A stretch of 64,000 nt of DNA. Source: Nephrocerus scutellatus (lineage: Eukaryota > Arthropoda > Insecta > Diptera > Pipunculidae). Positions 21,360-32,536 of the stretch are shown one piece after another. The stretch lies in the NCBI GenBank assembly GCA_947095585.1, contig OX352763.1, forward strand, positions 66,949,067 to 67,013,066, given 5' to 3'. Position numbers and translations under genes: made by a program. Numbering within the stretch: the stretch's first letter is position 1; every line of letters begins with the position of its first letter. The notes beneath the pieces were generated by a model. The model worked only from the letters and a program-made list of their open reading frames with translations, did no database searches and had not been told where the DNA came from.

Positions 21360-21879
21360 GTCATGGTGGTCGGGGCTACCGGCTAACCATTTCCAGGCTG
21401 TTCCAAGAAAATCGAATGATCGTTTGTATTGTCGGTCTAAGTCTAAGTACGTAGTCCTTTATTTGGGATATTTCGTGAGAAAGGTAAGGATGAAGAGGAT
21501 GATGGGATGTATTGTTTCGATCGATCAGGTGCATGATTTTAAATGTTCCTAGCTGTCTACTTGCTTATCCTATTTTCAGTGTTATAAGTCGGGAATTTAA
21601 GTAGTCTAATATTTGGGTTTTTGCCAAACATGTTGTAATGTAAAGTCTGTAAATATTATTTTTTGATGTTAGATTTATAAACAATTTTGCCAGATATTGT
21701 TTTTATTGTTGTTTAAAAGTCTCTTACTGTCTCTTTCCTAAACCTAGGTGAAAGTTTTGTTCCTAAGCGTTTATCTATTCTTATCTAGTTTATTATTGGC
21801 TGTCTGCGTTTATAATGGTAACCTTTGTCGTTCTGTTGTTTTTCTTCAAGTCTAGCGATGTCTGCTCTTCTACTATCTT
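21360..21879. other. Degenerate stretch between integrase and env remnants
   Basis: No clear gene. Position predicts the integrase C-terminus and env N-terminus of the errantivirus, but stops in all minus-strand frames prevent assignment. Confidence 0.4.
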
Positions 21880-22083
21880 CTAGTAATTAGGGATCGCTGG
21901 AAACTGTTCTGGACTGGACTGATTTAAAAAGAAGATCGTCAAAACTAGTATGGCTATTTTCTGTTTTAGGCAACGCATTATTTCTGAAAGTGTGGAGTGA
22001 AATCTTTCGATTTGACCGTTTACTACTGTGGTATAAGTGGGTGTTCTATATACTTCAATTCCGAGTTGAAAAAATATATTCAA
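21880..22083 (-). pseudogene. pol: Errantivirus integrase, C-terminal core
   Basis: FFQLGIEVYRTPTYTTVVNG followed by QIERFHSTLSEI, the end of the integrase core with the catalytic Glu in the QIER motif. It continues the piece at 25699-25870; the two are separated by the plus-strand non-LTR insertion. Confidence 0.8.
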
Positions 22084-22908
22084 AAAATTATAATAAATTT
22101 TATAAAAAATAATTGAAAATATTTTGTCATATTTTCATTTTAATTAAAAATTACCTTTTTTCTTATATTTAAAATTGTGTTTAATACCATTCAGTATTTA
22201 TTGTTGTGTTAAAATTTTCAAGAATACTTTTTGATATCTAGAAGTGATAAATATATTGGTCAAGATCGTTTAAGAAAGCAATCCACATTCTTAAAAATAA
22301 CAAATTGGTAATTTGTACAATCAAGAATATCAACAAAAGTGGAGTAGATTTACCAACCAAAGCGGAAACAATCGCCGATTTATAATCGCTGTGTCTAGTG
22401 CTGTTGGATAATTTAAACGACAAGAACATCACACTGAATCACCAAAAGAAGTCAAATAAAATCCTAGCGACAAAAATTGCTGTACTCGAACAGGCGTTTT
22501 CCGGTGATTGTTCAACCGCAACCAATGGTTTCTCACTATCACAGATTCTTTTGCACGTATATTGTTCATCAAGCGTGGATACTGCTGACAGCAATACCAT
22601 CAAAACAAAGTCATCATATCGTAACGTTACCAAAGATTCGGGCACAAAAAAGCAGTTACGTAAAAAAGTATTTTTATTCAAGTTTTTATTTTATTTGAGT
22701 AGTTTTTAGAAGTAGAATTTTTATTGACTTTCTGTCTCAGTAGCTGTGCGTGCCTTCTTCGTTTGTTAGGCCTGGTACTACAAACGAATCGGTAACGTTT
22801 TCACTGTTGAGTGGTTGGTTCGTAGAAATTCTTCTTATTATTGTTATTTTTAATATTTTTTGATTTTTTATTTTATTATTATCTTATTTTACGTATATTT
22901 TCATCATC

Positions 22909-23505
22909 TTGACGGGTTCGGTATTTTTACTTTGTAAAATGAACTCTTATTTTGAAATTCATTTCACAAATATTCGCGGCATTAAAAGTAATTTCAACTC
23001 GATCGTAGCACATCTTGACGCGAATAAACCTGCGGTTCTAAGTTTATGTGAAACGCAGGCCTCTTATATGGATACCCCAAATGATTTTCAATGTCCGGGG
23101 TATTCTTGTGTCGACTGTTTGGTTCCACATCGTGGGGTTATTTTATTTATACAAGATGACATCAGTTTTAGTGTACCTAATTTTAATATTCCAAACAGTA
23201 ATCCAATGTTCAATACGATATGGATTGAAATTGTAATTTCAAACCATTCGATATTTATTTGTTCCCTTTATCGTAGTCCTAATTTGTCACCTGATGACAC
23301 TAATATTGAGTTTGATTACTTATCAGACACAATAGACAAGATTTACAAATCATCACCAACATCAGAATTGGTAGTCTTGGGTGATTTTAATGTCCACAAT
23401 GATTCACGGTTGTCCTATTCGAATGGTAGAGATCGATCTGGTGAAACCGCTGAACTATTTTCAAATGTTAATCTTTTCACCCAACTCGTTGATAAGCCAA
23501 CTAGG
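22909..23505 (+). pseudogene. Non-LTR endonuclease
   Basis: ITNIRG-like start (HFTNIRGIKSNFNSIVAHLD), LSLCETQ with the catalytic Glu, RGVILFIQDDI, FICSLYRSPN and VVLGDFNVHN. About 199 codons open to a stop at 23506-23508. The last part of the domain (SDH region) is missing before the next frame starts, so a deletion is likely here. Confidence 0.8.
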
Positions 23506-23510
23506 TAGGA

Positions 23511-25338
23511 ATGAAAAATTGCATTCCTTCTTCATTTAAAAAGAAAAATACTCATAAAAATAAATGGTTTAACGAACATTGCAGGTCAGCAGTCGCGTGT
23601 AAAAAAGCAACCCATTTGGACTACGTTAATTGCACTTCTGAAGAAAACCTTGTAAAGTTTCGAATAGCTAGAAACAGATCAAACGCTACATTGAAAAGGT
23701 CCAAAATAATATATGACCTTAAGATTCGAGATATCATGCGAAAAATTTTGGATTCTGATTCAAACAGTCGAAGCTTTTGGTCGTTTGCTGCATTGGTTAA
23801 AAGAAACTTTGCAGACAATACTTCGTCTATTCCTTCTTTATTTCTTAGTGGTATTCATTATAGAACTGATATTGAGAAAGCTAATCTATTAGCATCTCAT
23901 TTCGCTGGTGCGTCTACCCTTCCTTTAACTAACCAAAGCCCCCCAATTCTCCCGAATCTAGGCCCAGGTATGTCTAAAATCTATTTTCGGAAACGGGTTG
24001 TTTCGAAGATTCTGAAAGAACTTGACCCCAATAAAGCGACTGGCCCCGACGGTATTCCACCATTAGTATTGAAATGTTGTCATTTTACTTTGGCAAAACC
24101 GCTTAGCAAATTGTTTCATCTCTCAATGAAGACAGGTGTGTTTCCATCATTTTGGAAAATAGCAAATATTTAACCCGTTCCGAAAAAAGGTGATAAATCG
24201 GCACCTACGAACTACCGTCCTATTGCTTTGTTGTCGGTTCTATCGAAGGTAATGGAATCTATCATTAATTTCAGACTAATGAACTATCTGAATTCGAATG
24301 TTCTTTTATCCGATGTGCAGTATGGATTTCGTAAAAACCGCTCTTCAGGTGAACTAATGACGTGCATGACTCATTGTTTGGAGCGAAGCATTGAAAACCT
24401 AGGTGAATCAAGCGTTGTTTCCTTAGATATTGCGCGCTGAACTTACACTCCTCTCTCATTACATGGATTGAGAATTATTTATGGAACCGTAAGATAAAAG
24501 TTGTATTAAATGGTATATCTTCAGATTCACATGGGATCAATGCTGGCGTGCCTCAAGGATCATCCTTGTCTCCCACGCTCTTCTTGATATATATCAACGA
24601 CCTGTTGTCTTCTACAACCTGGGGCATTTCTAACAGAGTAGAATTTAACCCAATTAAATTCCAGTCTTGCCTTTTTTCTCAGAAGACAACTAACATTATG
24701 TTCCACTTGTTATTAATGGTACCCCTATTGCGAGATCTGATTCACTTAAGTTGTTAGGTTTAAAAGTATCAAGTGATCTTTCCTGGAAAGAACATATTTA
24801 TGAAATTTCAAAAAGAGCTAGCCAATGTTTAGGCTTCATAAGACGTTGTAACTTCTACTTTACTCCCTCTGAAGTATTAAGATTATATAAATCTTATGTT
24901 AGACCAATTTTAGAATTTAATTCATATGTGTGGGGTGGGGCTCCAAGATCGCTTATGGTTCATTTTGATGGTGTTCAGAATAGAGTTATCCGTTTGATAA
25001 ACGATGTAACCATTACTTCGTCTCTTGATACTTTGGAGCACAGACGAAATGTAGGAGCTTTATCTGTTTTCTATAAATTTTACAACGGTAAATGTTCTTT
25101 AGAAACCCGTTCTCTAGTTCCAGGGCCTTTTCTCAGTAACGTAAACACTCGTTTAAGATGCAACCAACATAGATTTGCCTTAAAACTTTTTTCATGTAGA
25201 ACCCAACACTTTAAATCCTCCTTTTTCCCGAGAGTCTCTTCGATGTGGAGTCAATTGGTCGAGCGCGTGTTTCCCGAATCTTATAGTCTGCAGGCGTTCA
25301 AATTAGCCGTTAACAACTTCTTGAAGGATGATGGTTAA
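23511..25338 (+). pseudogene. Non-LTR reverse transcriptase, broken
   Basis: 23511-24173 has ATGPDGIPPLVLK. After a stop the frame continues with NYRPIALLSVLSKVMESI (24205-24440) and QYGFRKNRSSGE, then breaks again. AGVPQGSSLSPTLF is at 24545-24600. The YADD region is deleted. 24751-25338 holds the thumb and C-terminal part (LGLKVSSDLSW, SYVRPILEFNSYVWGGAP). Four pieces, not functional. Confidence 0.8.
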
Positions 25339-25698
25339 AGTATTCATAAGTTGTTTATTAATATATATATATATAAAAAAAAATTATCAGTATTTTTAAA
25401 ATTATTTTTATAATTTGTAATATTTTCTTGGTCAAGGTTTTTTGTAGTTTCCCCTGACCATGATTCATTGATAAAAGTATTTGGACTCGCGTCGTTCTAA
25501 ATTCTTGTTCGTTTTTCGTATTGCTTTTTCAATGAATCAGGGAGAATTCTGAGAAAATAAATTGAAACCGGCTACAAACGTTTCGATTTTTATTTTATTT
25601 TGAATTTAATAAAGGGCTTAGCCCAACTTATTGCCGTGCCGCAAGTCATTCAGGGGGTCCTCCCTTGGCAATAAGTCTCTATATATAAAAAAAAAAAA

Positions 25699-25870
25699 GA
25701 AGAAAGGAAATTGTAGAGGAATTTAATGATTTTTCGTTATCAATTACTAATGCTTTAGGTATTCCGATTGCTATGAGTAGTTCTCTAAGAGGTTGCTTAA
25801 CATTTTCTATTGCTTTTGAGTTGATTATTTTGACCTGTGCATATTTTGAAAATTTGTCGATACAAGTCAA
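25699..25870 (-). pseudogene. pol: Errantivirus integrase, N-terminal part of core
   Basis: TCIDKFSKYAQVKII (first catalytic Asp) and IPKALVIDNEKSLNSSTI (second catalytic Asp, IDNE). It ends at the poly(A) tail of the nested non-LTR element and resumes at 22083. Confidence 0.8.
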
Positions 25871-26105
25871 AACAAGTTTTTTTTCTGTGTGAACCTAATT
25901 TTGATGTTTGCGAAATGTTGTGGGTATATGTTTTGAATTCGACCCATTATGCTCTCTTAGGTTAAGAGTCCATTGATCAATGCGGGATTAATGTGTGCTT
26001 TAAGTATGGAAATTAAGTCTTCGTCTGAGTAATGTGGTCTTTTTATGGTGTGTCTATGGTAAATAGGGAATGGTATTTCAAAAGTACTTTCATTTGTTTC
26101 GCTTG

Positions 26106-26530
26106 TTATGTAAAGATTTGATCTTTAAACACGTTGATTGGGGTTTCTATTGATGGAATAAGGAGATGTGATGAACTTTCATCACTGTGGCATGTACCTG
26201 TTAGGGAATTAACTTCTTGATATAATGGGGGTCTAGAGAGTGCGTAATTAATTTCTTGATATAATGAAGGTGTAGAGAGTGCGTCAGCGCCTACGTTTGA
26301 TTCGCCTGGTTTGTACCTAATTTCGTAACTATATTCTTCTAGTGCACATTTCCATCTTTTCATTTTACTGTTTGTATTTTTCAGTCAGTGGTTGGTGGTC
26401 TGTGAAAATTATTACTTTTGAAGTTCCATATAAATATGTTCGAAGGCTATTTAGTGCTTAAGTTATGGCTTACAATTCTCGTTCATTAGCAGCATAATTT
26501 TCTTCGGTTTCTGAGAGAGTACGAGAGATG
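26106..26530 (-). pseudogene. pol: Errantivirus RNase H remnant
   Basis: The open piece 26106-26363 has MKRWKCALEEYSYEIRYKPG and NVGADALS, the end of the gypsy RNase H. The preceding part is readable but broken by stops up to about 26640. Confidence 0.75.
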
Positions 26531-26677
26531 AATGTTATCGGCTTTCCTTCCTGTTAAAAGACTGCGCCTATAGCGAAGTTCGAAGCGTCTGTTGTGCGGT
26601 GAAATTCTTTATTGAAAGATGGGTATGAAAGGATAATATCGTCTGAAGTCAATGACTTTTTTATTTTTCAAATGCGT

Positions 26678-27752
26678 CTATTGCTTCGGGGTAAGTTTTA
26701 TGAGTTTTTTAATTGAAGAGTGTTTGGAGACAGGTCCGTCCTTCCCTCTTAAAAGGGCTGTCAGTGGTTTTGCGAGTTTCGCATAGTCTTTTATAAGTCT
26801 TCTGTAGTATCCTGACAGACCGAGGTACGATCTCAAATCTTTAAGTGTTTTAGGAAGTGGGAAATTTGTAATGGCAACTACTTTTTTTTGGTTTGTTCTT
26901 ATTCCTGTGCATGAGATTACAAAACCTAAGAATTCAACTTCTGTTTTTAAAAATTCACATTTATCGAGTTGAACTTTCATGTTTGCGTCACAAAGGGTTT
27001 TGAAAACTTTTTCTACGTTTTATAAATGTGACTTTTCGTCTTTTCCGAAAATAATAGTGTCATCTATATAGACGTAGCATATCGTACCGATATGTTCACG
27101 CAATGTGTCGTCGAGAGCACACTGAAAAATTGCCGGAGCGTTCTTCAGACCGAACGGAAGTCGTGTAAACTCGAATTTGGCGTTATTAACAGAAAATGCA
27201 GTTTTTTCAATGTCAGATTCCTTTAATGGAATTTGATGAAATCCGCTTTTCAAGTCAAGTACAGTAAAAAATGTATTTCCTCCTAGTTGTGCTTTAACTT
27301 CATTTATCTCTGGAATGGGATATCTGTCGGGAATTGTCACACTGTTTAGTTTTCTGTAGTCTATGACCAATCTATAATTTTTTCACCGGATGCGTCCAGT
27401 TTTTTGGGTACAAACCACACAGGTGAATTTTAAGGAGATTTAGATGGTCGGATAATTTTGTTATCAATTAGAGTTTGAATTTCATTCGTTACATAGTCTT
27501 TAAGAGACATGGGATATGGATAGTGTTTCGAATATATAGGGTCATCTGTCGTGGTCTGATTTCTCCTTTTACTGTTGTTGTATAAGTAAGTTTTTCATCG
27601 GGGTCTGTGAATAAGTTAGGAAAATTTTTAACAAGATTCAAAAGTTCCTGTTTTTGGTTGGTGGCTAAATGATCGGTTCGTATATTTATGGAATTAACGG
27701 AGTCTGTAAAGAACTGTTTTATTGGAATGTTTCTACCATTTTTAATGACCAT
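26678..27752 (-). pseudogene. pol: Errantivirus reverse transcriptase, frameshifted
   Basis: 27489-27752 is the region before the RT fingers. 27020-27370 has VIDYRKLNSVTIPDRYPIP, VLDLKSGFHQI (first Asp), LPFGLKNAPAIFQ and the YVYIDDTIIF catalytic box (YIDD), all intact. 26678-26980 is the thumb (KCEFLKTEVEFLGFV, LRSYLGLSGYYRRLI). Stops and shifts separate the pieces. Confidence 0.85.
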
Positions 27753-27916
27753 ATAATTTTCTTTTGTGTGTATTGTTGCGGATAAATCTTTTAGGCTTTC
27801 GTTACCTAGGATACCGTTGAAGGCTTCTAATGAGGGTAGTAAAAAGAATTTAATTTTTAACGTATTAATTCCGAAAAGGTTTACAAATGTGTAGTGTGTG
27901 ATTTTTATATTTCCTC

Positions 27917-28159
27917 CTATGGATTTTGCGTAGAAGTTTTTTCATTGGGAATGGTTTTAACGGCAAGTGAGGGTTGTAAATAGTTCTTATTCGAACCAGT
28001 ATCAATTAATTTTAATATTTGTCCACTCTTCGATCGCAGACATAGATGCGTCAGTGAAATGTTTCTTGTGCGCACAAGTAGTGGATATCTTGTTGCGCAG
28101 TGGATATCCTGTTGTTTGCAATTTGAAGATAAAAAGATGTGCGCCGTTGACTCTGACAA
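27917..28159 (-). pseudogene. pol: Errantivirus protease
   Basis: Retropepsin motif LKLIDTGSNKNYL with the DTG triad kept. The Gag part upstream is missing; sequence beyond about 28200 is AT-rich and then belongs to the BEL element. The frame stops after the domain. Confidence 0.75.
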
Positions 28160-28189
28160 GTTGCCACAATATATGGTGATAACTTATAT

Positions 28190-28330
28190 CAAGACATATG
28201 TACACACATTAATATATTGCCATATTGTGCAATATATATCAATATATTATATTTTAATATATTGTCATATAATGCAATATATATCAAGACATACACACGT
28301 TGATTTATCTCACATTATATTATTGCATGA
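28190..28330. repeat. AT-rich repeats at junction of two elements
   Basis: Imperfect repeats of caatatatatcaa and atatattg(c/t)catat, with atatatcaagacatacaca and atatcaagacatatgtacaca occurring twice (28189-28211 and 28278-28300). It marks the break between the errantivirus and the BEL element. Confidence 0.6.
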
Positions 28331-28734
28331 GACAATTCTGGTGACGTTTTTGCTCTATGCTCTAATTGTTCCCAGTTGAAATCTAAGATTGCCTGACTCC
28401 TCCTTTCATTAGCTTAAACAATAATCACGAGTGAACTGTCAAGGTAATAGGAGTTTCGTAGTGAGTGCTTGCAAAAGACGCCAAACGCCAAAACGAAACC
28501 AAATTTTACAAAAACCACAAACTTTTCTCATTACCATTGAGTAAACGAAACACGAAGTTACCGACGGGTAGCAAATAACAGTGTTAGTTGCAAACTTTGC
28601 GAATAGAACGTCAAACCAAAACCACGAAAGAGAAATCTTAACTCTACTCTCTATAAATAGAAAGAGCTATCATAAACGTTCGGTATTATCTAACATTTAC
28701 CCTAAAGCAATTTAAGAAAGTATTGCTCAGTGCA

Positions 28735-29673
28735 ATGGATAAGGAAACACAAAAGAAATTTTCTGTTACACTAAAGGACGAGGTCATGCACGCGGGCACT
28801 TAACCCGATTAGAAAACTCCATAACTTCGTGCGACATCACACGAATAGACTTACAGGATGCCTACGTATATCTAGAATAATTGGAGAGATGCTACCGTGA
28901 CTTTGAAGAATATGAGCAAAGAATCGCCGACATCGATGAAAATTCCTCGGAAATAACAGTATTCGAGCAAAAATTCTTGAAATTGATGGCAAAGCTACGA
29001 GGGGTAGTGCATGATACAAATATTAATTGAGTGCGGTACAAAAACAACTCAACGAAACCATGTCATCATTTAACTCCCACCAAAAGGAATTACTAGACAC
29101 GATCCGAGAAATAAGCTTGGCCGCGATACCGAAAGAAATTATAAGGCTACCGGCACTGGACATATCTTCTTTTTATGGAAAAAGAGCCGAAGAGTCCCAA
29201 TCATTTAAGGATCTCTTCGAAACAATAGTTGACAAAAATAACGCATGCCCGATTGTTAAAAGCTGAGTTATTTGAAAGGTTTGTTTAAGGGTGACGCTTA
29301 TACATTCGTACGCAACATCGCAGTTACAGATGCCAACTACAAGGGCACATGGGAAAAGTTCTGCAAACGTTACGATCAACCAATTTTAGTTATACGGTCG
29401 TTCACTAAAAGGTTCCTAGACCAACCATCAGTATTGAACGTGAACCCACTGTCACTTCGAAAGCTACTAGACACGTCTACGGAAGTAATCGCAGGACTTA
29501 AGGCACTAGGCAAGGAAGCAGAAACTCATTACATTTGGCTCAACTATATATTAACCAGTAAGCTAGACGAAGATTCAGGGAAAGCCTGGTCAGCAAAAAC
29601 AGTGGAAGTAAAGTACCTTCGAATCTTTAATCGATTTTATCGAAAAGCGATGCTCAACACTCGAAAATTGTAA
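28735..29673 (+). pseudogene. gag: BEL gag, broken
   Basis: A start at 28735 (MDKETQKKF) soon meets a stop. A second frame reads LTRLENSITSCDITRIDLQD with stops, then 29027-29266 (PALDISSFYGKRAEESQSFK) and 29272-29673 (LFKGDAYTFVRNIAVTDANY). These are the BEL-type Gag helices (DUF1759-like). Several in-frame stops. Confidence 0.75.
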
Positions 29674-29731
29674 GATCACAAATAAACGACTATCTATAAA
29701 AACGAATCATGGTATCAACTCTAATAACGCA

Positions 29732-30604
29732 GTGACTTCAAAACCTAGATATGCCACAAATCAAGCAGTCTACCCAATAAACTCGGAAACACGAGTATTC
29801 AAATGTCGCAAATGTGCCAACAATCTTCGGCTTCAAGATTGTGAGCAATTCAAATCGATGTCCGTAGCCAATCGCAAAGAGTTCGCTGCTTCATCCGGAG
29901 ATTGCCCAGTTGCCAAAAGAAGCATCACAGCATTGCATTTGCATTGCTATGATCTCATCAAACGCCACGCCAGTCAAAGACTTGCGAGATGATAGAAATA
30001 GTGGGCAAGGTTTTCGCGTATATGCCTCACTGCTACCAAGCCCGATCATACCAACAGGACGAATTATCATTAAAGGTCAAGATGGAACTAGTTGTATCGG
30101 ACGCATGTTATTGGATTCCTGCTCGAATGCTTCCATGGTCAGTAAGGCGTGCATCCGCCGTCTAAACCTGACGCGATTAAATGCAAGATACACCCAGTCA
30201 AAGGAATAGCGTCTAAAAGCATAACCAGGGGCTTGAGCAAAATCGATATTTCATCCTATTTTAATCCAAAGCTAAAACTAGAAATGAACGTCTATATTAT
30301 GAAGAAATTCCCAATGAACCTACCAAAAGCCGATACAGATGAAATATACGCGTGGCAAAACTTACATATCCACTAGTTGGCCGACCCATTGGACAATCAA
30401 AACAGTGATATCGATGTCATCATGGGTGTCGATCATTTCTTGAGAATGCTATCAGACGTCCAAGTGGAAGGCCCAAACAAACTAAAAGCTAAAAACACAA
30501 CATTTGGTTGGGTAATTGGTGGTGGTGAACCTCATCTCCCCGAGCAACAATCATATAGCATCAACTTGGACTTCAACATCGACAGCACGCTAAGAAAATT
30601 TTAG
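29732..30604 (+). pseudogene. pol: BEL nucleocapsid and protease, broken
   Basis: 29732-29992 holds the nucleocapsid-like part (FKCRKCANNLRLQDCEQF). 29910-30209 has the protease active site as MLLDSCSNASMVS, where the usual DSG reads DSC. The following pieces (30149-30604) carry VIMGVDHFLRML and the FGWVIGG motif of BEL proteases. At least three frame breaks. Confidence 0.75.
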
Positions 30605-30634
30605 GAGCTAGAAGAGCTACCAGATTATAATCAC

Positions 30635-31440
30635 ATGAGTCCACAAGAACAAAAATGCAAAGAGTTATTCAAAGGAACCACATGCCGTGATTCTCAGGGT
30701 CGATTCGTAGTAAGACTCCCATTCATTCCGAACTCACCTAAACTTGGAGAATATCTACTACAAGCAATCTCTGTCTTTAATGGAATGGAAAAAAGATTAC
30801 AGTCGAATATAATAATATAATATCGGCGCGCCAGACCATGCGGTCCAAGGCCTGACTTCTCGCAACCCTTTTGTCTTGAGCATGCATATTTTTGCACACA
30901 AATGGAGGGACCTACAATTTAATGCCGGATCCGAACGGCATTTGAGAAGCTTTCGGTGACAAGTTGTTACTCTCCGACGTTTGTCAAACTTTCGCCAGAG
31001 GTGGGACACCGTGAAAAATACTTTGGTGTTACTGGGATTCGAACCACGAACCCCCTGCTCAGCAGTCCATGCTCCTATCCACTGAGCTACGGCGCCCACA
31101 GTCGAATACTTAACTCAAAACGAGTATATTAAATTTATGGATAACTACCCCGCTCAAAATCACATGGAGAAACTCTCAATAAACGATTTGACTATACCAT
31201 CGACAAACCATTTCTAGCTGCCCCATCATGATGTAGTAAAATCGACAAGTACGAGCACCAAAGTACGCGTTGTCTTTGACGGATCAGCAAACACCAGTTG
31301 ATCGATATCGCTTAATCAAATACTCATGGTCGGGCCCACCCTACAATCGGATCTAGTATCAATTAAAATGCGTTTCCGTCTACTCAAAATAGCATTCACG
31401 TCAGATATACAAAAAATGCATAGGCACTCAAATCGTATGC
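30635..31440 (+). pseudogene. pol: Start of BEL reverse transcriptase, with SINE inside
   Basis: 30635-30797 (SPQEQKCKELFKGTTCRDSQ, FVVRLPFI), then the SINE at 30810-31097, then KVRVVFDGSANTS (about 31260-31300) and FTSDIQKM (about 31400-31420) in broken frames. The frame is then lost and the palm with its catalytic Asp pair is absent. Confidence 0.75.
30810..31097 (-). mobile_element. tRNA-derived SINE with 11-bp target duplication
   Basis: On the minus strand the head carries a perfect A box (TAGCTCAGTGG, 31079-31089) and B box (GGTTCGAATCC, 31035-31045). A ~200-bp body follows, ending in a TAT-rich tail. It is flanked by acagtcgaata at 30799-30809 and 31098-31108. The insertion splits the BEL RT region. 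No protein is encoded. Confidence 0.88.
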
Positions 31441-31456
31441 AGCAGTATTTGTATGC

Positions 31457-32098
31457 ATGATCATAAAAGCAATACATCTAGAGCTATTCATGGACTTATC
31501 AACAGAAGCCTTCATAGCAGCCTTGAGAAGATTCTTCAGTCGGCACAATAAACCCAGTGATATCTACTCCGACAATGGAACAAATTTCAAGGGTGCCAAA
31601 GGTAAATTAACCGAAGTAGAGCAAATGTTACAGAATCCAGAACGAAATCAGGAAATAACCAGTATCTCACAGAAAAGGGAATTCAATGGCATTTTATTCC
31701 ACCCTCAAATCCATCGATGGGCGGACTTTGGGAAGCAGCTGTAAAGTGCATGAAACATCGCTTAACAATGGCCACCGCAAACACAACAATGAGTTTAGAA
31801 GAATTCTCCACTCTTCTATGTGAAATCCTATGAAGCTATTCTAAACTCACGCCACCTTACACCGATATCTATTGACCCAAATGATGACATGCCATTGACA
31901 TCAGCCCACTTTCTGCTTATGAGACCAATCGAGCCGGTACCTGATGAAAATTTGAAGAACGTTCCAGAAAATCGGCTCAACCGATGGCAAAATATACAAA
32001 GTCGAGTTCAGGGATATTGGCGACGATTCTCAAAGGTATATCTCCATACCTTACATCAAAGTAAGAAATGGCACAATCAACAACCTAATAAAAATTAG
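31457..32098 (+). pseudogene. pol: BEL integrase, broken
   Basis: 31457-31744 has KAIHLELFMDLSTEAFIAAL and YSDNGTNFKGA (catalytic Asp). A frameshift near 31690 loses the FGGLWE region. 31820-32098 is the C-terminal part (LNSRHLTPISIDPNDDMPLT, RWQNIQSRVQGYWRRFSK). The zinc-binding N-terminus is missing. Confidence 0.8.
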
Positions 32099-32522
32099 GT
32101 GACTTGGTGTACATAAAGGATGAATCAACGGCTCCACTATAATGGCTAATGGGGATGATTGTTGATTTGCATCCCGGCAAAGATGGGATTGTCCGTGTTG
32201 TATCGGTAAAAAATCGGACAAAATTTACTGAAACGTCCTACCAGAAAAGTGTTAAAGCTGCCAGTCGAGGCGAAGATAACAAGACATAATCATCACAAGT
32301 ATTTGCATCAACACAGCAAGTTTTTCAAAAAACAAAAAAACAAAACCTTTTTATTTAAGCACAATTAATAACTATTTTTCTTCTTCCTCAGACGTACGCA
32401 ATAAATATCCAAACAAATCAGGCGAGCCAACCCGCCTTAAAAAAGGTTAAAACGCGAAAGTTTTGTGGGGGAAATGCCACAAAACAAATCACACTTCAAT
32501 CAGTTTCCACAGCAAACCACCA
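32099..32522 (+). other. 3' end of BEL element before its LTR
   Basis: Continues the integrase C-terminus in broken frames (HPGKDGIVRVV.. about 32165-32210). Then comes non-coding DNA with gtgggggaaatg at 32465-32476, a likely purine tract region, about 45 bp before the LTR. No further gene. Confidence 0.5.
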
Positions 32523-32536
32523 TGATGATGTAAGAT

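Larger units (their letters stand above)
22090..25698 (+). mobile_element. CR1/L2-like non-LTR element inserted in errantivirus integrase
   Basis: Plus-strand order: ORF1-like remnant (about 22236-22690), endonuclease (22909-23505), RT (23511-25338), ~340-bp 3' region ending in a poly(A)-like tail (25687-25698). Insertion into the integrase is clear because coding resumes on both sides. The clade is judged from RT motifs only. Confidence 0.8.
20964..28110 (-). mobile_element. Errantivirus-type Ty3/gypsy element, broken, with nested non-LTR element
   Basis: Minus-strand order: protease (27917-28110), RT (26678-27752), RNase H (26106-26530), integrase (25699-25870, then 21880-22083), env remnant (20964-21359). 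The CR1/L2-like element at 22090-25698 splits integrase. No LTR or gag is recognisable; the 5' end is replaced by BEL sequence near 28200. The protease LIDTGSNKNYL and the RT sequence are gypsy/17.6-like. Confidence 0.85.
28330..32522 (+). mobile_element. BEL/Pao element (plus strand), decayed, RT core missing
   Basis: Plus-strand order: possible primer site (tggtgacg, about 28339), leader, gag (28735-29673), nucleocapsid and protease (29732-30604), start of RT (30635-31440, with a SINE inside), integrase (31457-32098), then BEL LTR sequence from 32523. Many stops. RT is cut off just after its first motifs and joins directly to integrase. Confidence 0.8.

Noticed and set aside
20964..28110. 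Recent exogenous virus integration
   Set aside because: Order and motifs match an errantivirus, but it is fragmented, interrupted and lacks LTRs, so it is an old genomic copy.
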